7,624 nucleotides of DNA. It comes from Bacteroidia bacterium. Lineage in GTDB: Bacteria; Bacteroidota; Bacteroidia; Flavobacteriales; Flavobacteriaceae. The first letter of the stretch is position 1; the number at the start of each line of letters is the position of its first letter. Positions 1 through 5,835 of the stretch are shown piece after piece. A program made the translations under genes and the position numbers. The stretch lies in contig JAUIJW010000113.1 in NCBI GenBank assembly GCA_030431085.1, positions 1 through 7,624 on the forward strand, in the 5' to 3' direction. The notes under the pieces are model-generated. The model was not told the origin of the DNA. It ran no database searches and saw only the letters and a list, made by a program, of their open reading frames with translations.

Positions 1-473
1 CATTTAAAGTTGAACCTGATTATGTACAGGCTTCTGGTCCTGAGAAGTATGTAGATTCAATTGAGTTTGTTGATTCTGAAGCCCTTGTTTTAAATAATAT
101 TCATGAATCTTTTGAAAGAAAAGTGCAGCTAATAGAACCTAATCAGCATATTACCTTTAATACAGGTGAAATTATGGTGTCTGGTACTGTGGCCAAAATA
201 ACAGAAGGAACATTTAACCTTCCAGTAAAAGTAGTAAACTTGCCAAAAAACTATATTTTAACAACTTACCCTAAAGAACTTAAAGTAATTTATCAAGTTG
301 CATTAAAAGATTATAACAAAATTTCTAAAAATAGTTTTGAAGTGGTTTGTGATTTTGAGGAAACAGAACAAAATAATTTAGATTATTTAATCCCAAAAAT
401 TATTAAAAAACCAGACTTACTTTTCGATGTTAAAGTACTGCCAGGTAAAATAGAATATCTCGTAAAAAAATGA
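1..473 (+). CDS. YbbR-like domain protein, C-terminal part (5' end outside window)
   Basis: The frame beginning at base 3 is open from the window edge to the TGA at 471-473, giving 156 visible residues. The GTG at 123 is only an internal codon, because the upstream codons read through with good protein sequence. The visible part begins with a YbbR-type repeat: a V-x-x-SGP-E segment, then V-D-S-I and a hydrophobic L-x-N-I, ending in V-x-L. A second repeat-like beta segment follows (PVKVVNLPKNY, then YPKELKVIYQV). YbbR repeats are beta-rich modules found in envelope-associated proteins; the best-known example is CdaR, which regulates a cyclic-di-AMP synthase in Firmicutes, and I do not claim that role here. 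The stop overlaps the start of coaE in an ATGA, implying translational coupling. Any N-terminal membrane anchor lies outside the window. Confidence 0.78.
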   Translation, partial: FKVEPDYVQASGPEKYVDSIEFVDSEALVLNNIHESFERKVQLIEPNQHITFNTGEIMVSGTVAKITEGTFNLPVKVVNLPKNYILTTYPKELKVIYQVALKDYNKISKNSFEVVCDFEETEQNNLDYLIPKIIKKPDLLFDVKVLPGKIEYLVKK

Positions 474-1060
474 AAACAAAAATAGTTGGATTGACGGGGG
501 GCATTGGTAGTGGAAAATCTACTGTGGCTAAGATGTTTGAAGCTTTAAAAGTACCAGTATATTATGCAGATGATGAAGCTAAGCAATTAATGGTAACATC
601 AGAAAAAGTAAAAAGTGAATTGATTAATAAATTTGGTGAAAAAACTTATAAGGAGGGTGCATTAAATAGAGCCTATTTAGCAGATATCGTATTTAGTGAC
701 AAAGAGGCTTTAGCCAATATCAATCGAATTGTACATCCAGAAGTATATCGACATTTTAGACTTTGGGTTAATCGTCAAGAGTATCCTTATGTTATTCAAG
801 AGAATGCTATTATTTTTGAGCAACAGAATGAAAATAGGTTTGATATAATTATATTGGTTACAGCCCCTAAAAATGATCGAATAGACCGTATTTTAAAACG
901 AGATAATGCTACATTAACTAAAGTTAATGATAGGATGAATAACCAGCTTCCAGATGAAATAAAAATACCTAAGAGTGATTTTGTAATCAACAATGTGGAT
1001 CTTCATCAAACAGAACAAAAAGTTTTAAAAATTCATCAAGTACTTCTTAATAAGGATTAA
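470..1060 (+). CDS. coaE: Dephospho-CoA kinase
   Basis: This cytoplasmic enzyme phosphorylates the 3'-hydroxyl of the dephospho-CoA ribose with ATP, the last step of coenzyme A synthesis. The 196 residues match the usual family length of about 200. The N-terminus has a clear P-loop, GGIGSGKST at residues 10-18, with Lys16 as the phosphate-binding lysine. ADD at 33-35 matches the conserved aspartate pair near the substrate site, and IVHP at 87-90 is the family's conserved histidine-proline motif. A hydrophobic strand ending AIIFE (113-117) corresponds to the usual PLLFE segment, and LKRD (142-145) is the lid arginine region. The ATG lies in a 4-base ATGA overlap with the upstream YbbR-domain gene, which fixes the start and suggests a shared transcript. 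All key motifs appear intact. Confidence 0.96.
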   Translation: MKTKIVGLTGGIGSGKSTVAKMFEALKVPVYYADDEAKQLMVTSEKVKSELINKFGEKTYKEGALNRAYLADIVFSDKEALANINRIVHPEVYRHFRLWVNRQEYPYVIQENAIIFEQQNENRFDIIILVTAPKNDRIDRILKRDNATLTKVNDRMNNQLPDEIKIPKSDFVINNVDLHQTEQKVLKIHQVLLNKD

Positions 1061-1090
1061 TTCCGTATTTTTATAACATCATAATTAAAT

Positions 1091-1126
1091 GTTAAAAAAA
1101 AATATAATATCGTTAACATTTGTTAA
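1091..1126 (+). promoter_or_regulatory. Phased GTTAA repeats upstream of the two-component operon
   Basis: Three copies of GTTAA lie at 1091-1095, 1112-1116 and 1122-1126, offset by 21 and 10 bases, that is about two and one helical turns on the same DNA face. The last two also create a perfect inverted repeat, TTAACA-TT-TGTTAA, at 1113-1126. OmpR-family regulators commonly bind tandem half-sites spaced 10-11 bp, so this is a candidate autoregulatory site for the response regulator encoded at 2743. The region is AT-rich and chance repeats are plausible, so this is a hypothesis based on spacing and position. Confidence 0.4.
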
Positions 1127-1153
1127 AACAATTAATATTTAGCAAGGATACTC

Positions 1154-1161
1154 TAAATTTG
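1154..1161 (+). promoter_or_regulatory. Candidate -7 promoter element, TAAATTTG
   Basis: The octamer matches the Bacteroidota consensus TAnnTTTG exactly and ends 5 bases before the ATG at 1167. Transcription would begin at or very near the start codon, giving a leaderless or nearly leaderless mRNA for the histidine kinase. No good TTG -33 element lies at the usual distance upstream. The same octamer occurs inside coding sequence at 628-635 and 5783-5790, so position rather than sequence is the main support. Confidence 0.42.
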
Positions 1162-1166
1162 TTGTG

Positions 1167-2732
1167 ATGAGTAAAAAAATATTTGTTATACTTATTACGT
1201 TAATGAGTGTTGCACTGATAGGAATTATCACGGTGCAGATATTTTGGATTAAAAGTACAATTGAAGTTAAAGAACAGCAGTTTTCTTCTAGTGTTAAATA
1301 TGCATTAGCAAAAGTCTCTGAAAATATTCAAGAAAGAGAGTTTAAGGAAGATATTGTAGCCTTATCGCCCTTGTTAGATAGTATGCAGAATTTAAAAGAG
1401 CGCGGTATTAGGGATATGTTTTTTCAACAAATTGATACGGTTAGAAACGAAATATACACGTTTAGACAAAGTATTTTAGAGAATGATTATAAATCGCAAT
1501 TGTCATCATTAGAATCTGATACGATTAACTTTAAAACCTTTGTAAGGCAACAAGAAGCATTGGTAGAGAGTATACAATTTCAATCTAAAGATTTTGTTGA
1601 ATTATCGCCCGAAGAAAGAATACAAAAGATAGAAAAACTTGATAAGTACGATAAGCTACATTACGAAGAATATTTTCAAAACATAGCCTCAAGAAAGCCT
1701 ATTTATGACAGAGTAAGTAATAATGAAATTAGATTAAACTTAGATAATGAGCTTAGAAATAGGGGGATAGACACTAAGTTTGAGTATGGTGTGGTTACAG
1801 ATGATATTACCACTAAAGTTAAGTCTTCTAAGTTTAGGAAAGAAGATGGGCAAAGTTATAAGGTGCCGCTATTTGTAAATAGCGATGGTATTAGTGATTA
1901 TGATTTGTATGTGAGTTTTCCAAAAAAGAAAGAGTATATTTTATCTACGATTTCTTGGATTTTAGTGCTTTCTGCTCTTTTTATATTTATCATCATACTG
2001 GCTTTTGCAAGCTCGTTATATCAGTTGATTAGGCAGAAGCAGATATCAGAAATAAAAACGGATTTTATCAATAATATGACACATGAGTTTAAAACACCTA
2101 TTGCGACCATAAATTTAGCGATAGACTCAATAAAGAACCCAAAAATCATTGAAGATAAAGATAAAGTCAAGCGATATGCTGAAATGATAAGGCAAGAAAA
2201 TAAAAGAATGCACGCCCAGGTTGAAAATGTATTGCAAATATCTAAGTTAGAAAAAAACCAATTGGATTTAAGTAAAGATGTGGTTGATGTGCATGATATT
2301 ATAGATGATGCCATATCGCATGTAGATCTTATTGTGAAGAATGAAAAAGGTTATGTTAAAAAGCATTTTAAGGCTACAAGATCTGAAATTATGGCCAGTC
2401 AGTTTCACTTTACAAATATGATTACCAATATTTTAGATAACGCCATTAAGTACTCAGATAATGCGCCAGAAATAGATATTTATACCGAAAATGTTGGGAA
2501 CAATATTTTGATAAAAGTTAAAGATAAAGGTATAGGTATGAGTAAAAATGTTCAGAAAAGAGTTTTTGATAAATTTTATAGAGAACATTCCGGAAACATA
2601 CATAAAGTTAAAGGGCATGGCCTTGGTCTTTCTTATGTAAAAAGTATTACTCAGGAGCATCGAGGTAGTGTTCATGTTGAAAGCGAAAAAGGTAAAGGAA
2701 GCACCTTTATTATAAAAATACCACTAATTTAA
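1167..2732 (+). CDS. Membrane sensor histidine kinase, HAMP-less, RprX-like
   Basis: This is an inner-membrane sensor kinase that should autophosphorylate on histidine and pass phosphate to the regulator encoded 10 bases downstream. Numbered from the ATG at 1167, residues 5-28 form the first membrane helix, about 30-260 an extracytoplasmic region rich in charged helical sequence, and 262-285 the second helix. The DHp domain follows almost at once, with no room for a HAMP domain: MTHEFKTP gives phospho-acceptor His306. The ATP-binding domain is complete: N box LDNAIKYS with Asn425, G1 DKGIGM at 453-458, F box FDKFYR at 467-472, G2 GHGLGL at 483-488, and a final GKGSTF. A GTG at 1164 could add one residue, but it lies closer to the TAAATTTG element, so the ATG is preferred. 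The absence of HAMP and the partner's sequence suggest the Bacteroidota RprX type; the ligand is unknown. Confidence 0.93.
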   Translation: MSKKIFVILITLMSVALIGIITVQIFWIKSTIEVKEQQFSSSVKYALAKVSENIQEREFKEDIVALSPLLDSMQNLKERGIRDMFFQQIDTVRNEIYTFRQSILENDYKSQLSSLESDTINFKTFVRQQEALVESIQFQSKDFVELSPEERIQKIEKLDKYDKLHYEEYFQNIASRKPIYDRVSNNEIRLNLDNELRNRGIDTKFEYGVVTDDITTKVKSSKFRKEDGQSYKVPLFVNSDGISDYDLYVSFPKKKEYILSTISWILVLSALFIFIIILAFASSLYQLIRQKQISEIKTDFINNMTHEFKTPIATINLAIDSIKNPKIIEDKDKVKRYAEMIRQENKRMHAQVENVLQISKLEKNQLDLSKDVVDVHDIIDDAISHVDLIVKNEKGYVKKHFKATRSEIMASQFHFTNMITNILDNAIKYSDNAPEIDIYTENVGNNILIKVKDKGIGMSKNVQKRVFDKFYREHSGNIHKVKGHGLGLSYVKSITQEHRGSVHVESEKGKGSTFIIKIPLI

Positions 2733-2742
2733 AGTTAAAATC

Positions 2743-3435
2743 ATGGCAAACAAAAAGATTTTATTAGTAGAAGATGATCCAAATTTTGGAACAGTTTTAA
2801 AAGACTATCTGGCATTAAACGACTATGATGTCACCCATGCTAAAGATGGTCTTGAAGGTTTAATTTCATTTAAAAATGACGATTTCGATATCTGTATTTT
2901 AGATGTAATGATGCCTAAAAAGGATGGGTTTACTCTGGCAAAAGATATAAGGGGTATTAACAACGATGTGCCCATTATTTTCTTAACAGCAAAATCTATG
3001 AAAGAAGATGTGCTAAAAGGCTATCAAGTAGGTGCCGATGATTACCTAAATAAACCTTTTGATTCTGAAGTACTATTGTATAAAATTAAAGCAATTTTGC
3101 AACGTAAAGAAGATACAGCTACTGATGATAATCAATTCGAGTTTGAGATTGGTAAATTTCAATTTAACTCTAAATTAAGACATCTTTCATTCGAAGGTGG
3201 TGAGGCAAGAAAATTATCACCTAAAGAGAATAAACTACTCAAGCTTTTAGCGCTCTATAAAAATGATTTATTACCTCGTGAGTTGGCTTTAACTAAAATT
3301 TGGAGAGATGATAATTATTTTACTTCTAGAAGTATGGATGTGTACATTGCCAAACTTAGAAAGTATTTGAAACCTGATGAAAAGGTTGAAATTATCAATA
3401 TTCATGGTGAAGGTTTTAGATTAGTAGTTGAATAA
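2743..3435 (+). CDS. rprY: OmpR-family response regulator, RprY-like
   Basis: This is a cytoplasmic DNA-binding regulator activated by phosphorylation, partner of the kinase just upstream. The receiver domain spans residues 1-120 and has every key residue: acidic pocket Glu10-Asp11-Asp12, phospho-acceptor Asp54 in LDVMMPKKDG, Thr82 in FLTAKSMKEDVLKG, and Lys104 before Pro-Phe. A winged-helix domain occupies about 135-230, with the recognition helix around 195-209 (SRSMDVYIAKLRKYL) and a wing ending GEGFRL at 222-227. The length of 230 is normal for the family. The MMPKKDGFTLA and TAKSMKEDVLKG stretches closely resemble what I recall of RprY from Bacteroides, hence the symbol; orthology was not tested by alignment. 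The 10-base gap to the kinase implies one transcript. The GTTAA repeats at 1091-1126 are a possible autoregulatory target. Confidence 0.93.
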   Translation: MANKKILLVEDDPNFGTVLKDYLALNDYDVTHAKDGLEGLISFKNDDFDICILDVMMPKKDGFTLAKDIRGINNDVPIIFLTAKSMKEDVLKGYQVGADDYLNKPFDSEVLLYKIKAILQRKEDTATDDNQFEFEIGKFQFNSKLRHLSFEGGEARKLSPKENKLLKLLALYKNDLLPRELALTKIWRDDNYFTSRSMDVYIAKLRKYLKPDEKVEIINIHGEGFRLVVE

Positions 3436-3440
3436 AACAC

Positions 3441-3448
3441 TATATTTG
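3441..3448 (+). promoter_or_regulatory. Candidate -7 promoter element, TATATTTG
   Basis: This exact TAnnTTTG match lies in the 17-base gap between the response regulator stop and the TsaC/YciO-family start, ending 4 bases before the ATG at 3453. If active, it would give a leaderless transcript independent of the two-component operon. A TTG at 3428-3430 is too close to act as a normal -33 element. The short gap equally allows simple readthrough from upstream. Confidence 0.38.
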
Positions 3449-3452
3449 ATGT

Positions 3453-4073
3453 ATGGCAGAATTTATAAAGCTTTACAATCAAAACCCCAATCCGAAAGAA
3501 ATTGATAAGGTTGTTAATGTTCTAAAAAACGGAGGTTTAATTATTTATCCAACAGATACTGTTTACGGATTAGGGTGTGATATTACCAATAATAAAGCGC
3601 TTGATCGTATAGCTAAACTTAAAGGAGTGAAATTAGAAAAAGCTAATTTTTCTTTTATATGCTATGATTTAAGTAGTTTGTCAGAGTATGTAAGGCATGT
3701 TGATACGCCTACCTACAAAATTTTAAAAAGAGCACTTCCGGGCCCATTTACTTTTATTTTACCTGGCAATAATAAGCTGCCTAAGGTGTTTAAAAAGAAA
3801 AAAACGGTAGGTATAAGGATTCCAGATAATAATATTGCAAGAGAAATTGTAAAAGCGTTAGGAAATCCTATTGTTTCAACTTCAATAAGAGACGATGATG
3901 ATGTGATTGAATATACCACAGATCCAGAACTTATTTTAGAAAAATGGCATAAAAAAGTAGACCTAGTTATTGATGGTGGGTATGGCGATAACTATGCTTC
4001 CACCGTAGTTGATTTATCTGGAGGTGAGGCTGAGATTATTCGAGAAGGTAAAGGAGATTTTTCTTTAATCTAA
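3453..4073 (+). CDS. TsaC/Sua5/YciO-family protein, YciO-like
   Basis: The fold family includes threonylcarbamoyl-AMP synthase (TsaC/Sua5), which uses threonine, bicarbonate and ATP in the first step of tRNA t6A37 formation. Visible motifs are PTDTVYGLGC at 33-42, RALPGPFTFIL at 93-103, VGIRIPDN at 119-126, STVVDLS at 183-189 and IREGKGD at 196-202. Two features lean towards the YciO branch: the length of 206 residues, equal to E. coli YciO as I recall it, and VSTSIRDDD at 141-149 where TsaC and Sua5 carry a PSAN-type motif. The segment NFSFIC at 65-70 also resembles YciO, although TDTVYGLGC is TsaC-like. There is no C-terminal Sua5 domain. Automated annotation would probably call it L-threonylcarbamoyladenylate synthase; whether it is the cell's t6A enzyme is uncertain. 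It ends 4 bases from a convergent gene. Confidence 0.85.
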   Translation: MAEFIKLYNQNPNPKEIDKVVNVLKNGGLIIYPTDTVYGLGCDITNNKALDRIAKLKGVKLEKANFSFICYDLSSLSEYVRHVDTPTYKILKRALPGPFTFILPGNNKLPKVFKKKKTVGIRIPDNNIAREIVKALGNPIVSTSIRDDDDVIEYTTDPELILEKWHKKVDLVIDGGYGDNYASTVVDLSGGEAEIIREGKGDFSLI

Positions 4074-4077
4074 TAAC

Positions 4078-4689
4078 CTATTTTTCTATTAATTCGGTGT
4101 AATTATGTTGTAGTTTTCTTAGAAGGAAACCATAAATCAATCTATAGAATAACCAGAATAAGAATAAAATAATACCAAACAGCACCAGTGCTATAGACCA
4201 AACTGTTATGATGCTAATATTTTCGGGTAACTTGTCATGAAAAGAAGCCGTATTAAATACAACAGCGAATATGTGTATGCCGATAATGGCAGCAGCTATA
4301 ATGTTATAATAGATGTAATATTTTACAGTTTTACGAGTGTTTAAGATGTTTTTAAGCATACTTTTTACACTTTTATCGGCTGAAATATTTTTATAATTGT
4401 TGTAAAACAGGTAGATAAAAGCAATAATTATGATAAAATGTATAATGGTATATATACGCATGGCTTGAGTAATACCATAAGTCTGATAAAAACTGCTGGT
4501 AGCCTTTGCATCTGTAAAAAACAATATAATGTTCGGTAAAATAAACTCTAGTATACTAATAATAAGAATCCACTTTACTATTGAAGATGATTTTTTATGG
4601 AGCATTCCTGATAGTTCCTCATTAGAAAACTTTGGATCTTCTGCTTTTTGATTTTGCCATAAATTTTTTAAACTTTCTAATTGATCCAT
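4078..4689 (-). CDS. Four-helix membrane protein paired with an ECF sigma factor
   Basis: This 203-residue protein has a short charged, presumably cytoplasmic N-terminus (residues 1-36, with LESLKNLWQNQK) and four hydrophobic helices near 37-59, 79-97, 123-146 and 160-188. A basic loop lies between helices two and three (100-122), and the C-terminal tail is short and polar. I see no enzyme motif and no zinc-binding His-x3-Cys-x2-Cys anti-sigma signature. The ATG lies 3 bases after the sigma factor's stop, so the two are almost certainly co-transcribed and perhaps translationally coupled. By position it may control or report to the sigma factor, but that is inference. Similar flavobacterial proteins are, as I recall, sometimes labelled beta-carotene 15,15'-monooxygenase; nothing here supports that activity. 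The TAG stop converges on the upstream-region gene. Confidence 0.8.
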   Translation of the reverse strand: MDQLESLKNLWQNQKAEDPKFSNEELSGMLHKKSSSIVKWILIISILEFILPNIILFFTDAKATSSFYQTYGITQAMRIYTIIHFIIIIAFIYLFYNNYKNISADKSVKSMLKNILNTRKTVKYYIYYNIIAAAIIGIHIFAVVFNTASFHDKLPENISIITVWSIALVLFGIILFLFWLFYRLIYGFLLRKLQHNYTELIEK

Positions 4690-4692
4690 GTA

Positions 4693-5187
4693 TTATGGGT
4701 TTAAAATGTTTTTAAGTTTTGTTTTGGTACGATTCATTTTAACTCGAGCATTCACTTCGCTAATACCTAATGTATTTGCAATTTCCTTATAACTTTTATC
4801 TTCAAGATATAAGAGAGCTAAAGCTTTCTCAATATCATTTAAACTATATATAGCTTGGTATAGTAATTTTAATTGATTGTCTTGAGTAGCATCATAATCT
4901 TGAAACTCTAATTCTTTCAGATTATCATACAACTCAGAGGTTTCTACATTTCTCTTAGCCTTTCTGTATAGAGAGATGGCTGTATTAAAAGCCACTCTAT
5001 ACATCCATGTACTAAATTTAGATTCACCTCTAAATTTGGGGTAGGCTTTCCATAGCTGAATGGTAATCTCTTGAAACAAATCCTTGTGGGCCGCTTCATT
5101 ATTGGTATAAGTTCTGCATACCTTATGAATAATACTTTGGTTTGCTTCTAACTCTTTAACAAATTTTTGTTCAAGCGATTTGGTCAC
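4693..5187 (-). CDS. ECF-type RNA polymerase sigma factor
   Basis: This sigma-70 family protein of 164 residues has only regions 2 and 4, the layout of extracytoplasmic-function sigma factors. Region 2 runs through DLFQEITIQLWKAYPKF (36-52) and the -10-recognition part FSTWMYRVAFNTAIS (58-72). Region 4 is at about 110-162, with the helix-turn-helix SYKEIANTLGISEVNARVK (132-150). It should direct RNA polymerase to a specific promoter set, unknown here. The start is a GTG at 5185-5187; an in-frame TAG lies three codons upstream, so no earlier ATG is possible. The next gene, 3 bases away, encodes a membrane protein that could regulate it. A TAnnTTTG element lies upstream at 5215-5222. The sigma gene diverges from the DUF2141/2TM-kinase operon, so a shared regulatory region is possible. 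Confidence 0.94.
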   Translation of the reverse strand: MTKSLEQKFVKELEANQSIIHKVCRTYTNNEAAHKDLFQEITIQLWKAYPKFRGESKFSTWMYRVAFNTAISLYRKAKRNVETSELYDNLKELEFQDYDATQDNQLKLLYQAIYSLNDIEKALALLYLEDKSYKEIANTLGISEVNARVKMNRTKTKLKNILNP

Positions 5188-5214
5188 GAAATTCTATTTA
5201 TTAATTATTAGTAG

Positions 5215-5222
5215 CAAATGTA
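5215..5222 (-). promoter_or_regulatory. Candidate -7 promoter element, TACATTTG, for the sigma factor gene
   Basis: On the minus strand TACATTTG matches the Bacteroidota TAnnTTTG consensus and lies 27 bases upstream of the GTG start, so the transcript would have a leader of roughly 20 bases. A TTG on the same strand (5237-5235) is only 12 bases further upstream, shorter than the usual spacing near 19, so the -33 element is poor or absent. Confidence 0.45.
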
Positions 5223-5323
5223 ATAGAAATGTTACAAGGCATTATCATGATACTGTACTTCTTAAAGTATTCATTACAATTCAGCTATAAAAAATAACAG
5301 TTGGGTCATTATTAATTGTAGGA

Positions 5324-5375
5324 TAGGGGGTGTTTTTAGAATTTTGAATAAAAATTAATTATAACCCCTAAAAAC
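5324..5375. repeat. Overlapping inverted repeats in the divergent intergenic region
   Basis: Two inverted repeats share a right arm. TAGGGG at 5324-5329 pairs with CCCCTA at 5365-5370. GTTTTTAG at 5332-5339 pairs with CTAAAAAC at 5368-5375. They overlap at the right arm and so are mutually exclusive as RNA stems. The right arm ends 9 bases before the DUF2141 start, so the structure lies in the probable leader or operator region of that operon. The G-run and C-run stand out in otherwise very AT-rich intergenic DNA. It may be a protein-binding site or a weak leader hairpin; with loops of 28-35 bases it is not a typical terminator. The remaining 5188-5323 shows no further structure I can support beyond the sigma promoter candidate. 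Confidence 0.42.
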
Positions 5376-5384
5376 TTAGAACAC

Positions 5385-5831
5385 ATGGTAAGAATTATTA
5401 TTGTACTACTCTCTTATATGATGGGTAGTATTTGCATGGCCCAAGAATTGTCAACAGAACAAAATTTAGCTACAGAAGGATTAAATATTTATGTATCAAC
5501 ACATAAAATCACTTCAGATAAAGGTGTAGTATATTATGCTTTATACGATTCTGAGGAGGCTTTTAATAACAGGCAAGGTTATCAATATGTCTCTTCAGAA
5601 GTGAAAAACGGCGAGGCAAAAGCTGTTTTTAAAAATCTGCAGCCTAAATCATATGCTATTTTATGCTTTCATGATGAAAATAAAAATGGTAAAATGGATT
5701 TTGATCAAAATGGGATGCCAATAGAGTATTATGGCGTGTCAAACAACGTGATGAGTTATGGGCCGCCAACCTTTACAGATGCTAAATTTGATTTAAGAGA
5801 TAAAGACCTTACATTTGAGATAGCTTTTTAA
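5385..5831 (+). CDS. Secreted DUF2141-domain protein
   Basis: The 148-residue product begins with a signal peptide: a hydrophobic stretch at 3-17 and a likely cleavage after Ala19 in CMAQ, so it should be exported to the periplasm or beyond. The mature part matches DUF2141: a beta strand GVVYYALYD (47-55), FKNLQPKSYAILCFHDENKNGKMD (82-105), then GMPIEYYGVSNN (110-121) and PPTFTDAKFDL near the end. The DENKNGKMD segment (97-105) resembles a calcium-binding loop of EF-hand or dockerin type, with acidic or amide side chains at alternating positions; metal binding is inference. The family has no established function that I know of. It is the first gene of the operon and ends 4 bases before the 2TM-kinase start, so it is co-transcribed with it and might act as an envelope component of the same response. 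Confidence 0.88.
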   Translation: MVRIIIVLLSYMMGSICMAQELSTEQNLATEGLNIYVSTHKITSDKGVVYYALYDSEEAFNNRQGYQYVSSEVKNGEAKAVFKNLQPKSYAILCFHDENKNGKMDFDQNGMPIEYYGVSNNVMSYGPPTFTDAKFDLRDKDLTFEIAF

Positions 5832-5835
5832 TACA

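Noticed and set aside
123..473. A 116-residue gene starting at the GTG at 123
   Set aside because: The same frame is open back to the window edge and its upstream codons encode a YbbR-type repeat, so the GTG is an internal valine codon.
628..635. TAAATTTG within coaE, and the same octamer at 5031-5038 and 5783-5790
   Set aside because: These lie inside coding sequence and are not placed before any start; they show how often the octamer arises by chance in AT-rich DNA.
796..993. Minus-strand open frames within coaE, the kinase gene and the TsaC/YciO gene (796-993, 2021-2314, 2454-2675, 3713-3919)
   Set aside because: They lie opposite well-supported genes, resemble no known family and have low-complexity hydrophobic translations typical of antisense shadows.
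4060..4100. Bidirectional terminator between the convergent genes ending at 4073 and 4078
   Set aside because: Only 4 bases separate the stops and no GC-containing hairpin with a T-run is visible there.
5256..5269. Short hairpin TACTT-CTTA-AAGTA in the divergent intergenic region
   Set aside because: Five AT-rich base pairs are expected by chance in this composition and there is no T-run after it.
5316..5346. Possible promoter for the DUF2141 operon: TTG at 5316 and TAGAATTTTG at 5337-5346
   Set aside because: The -7 part has four bases instead of two between TA and TTTG, so it does not fit the consensus; too weak to annotate.
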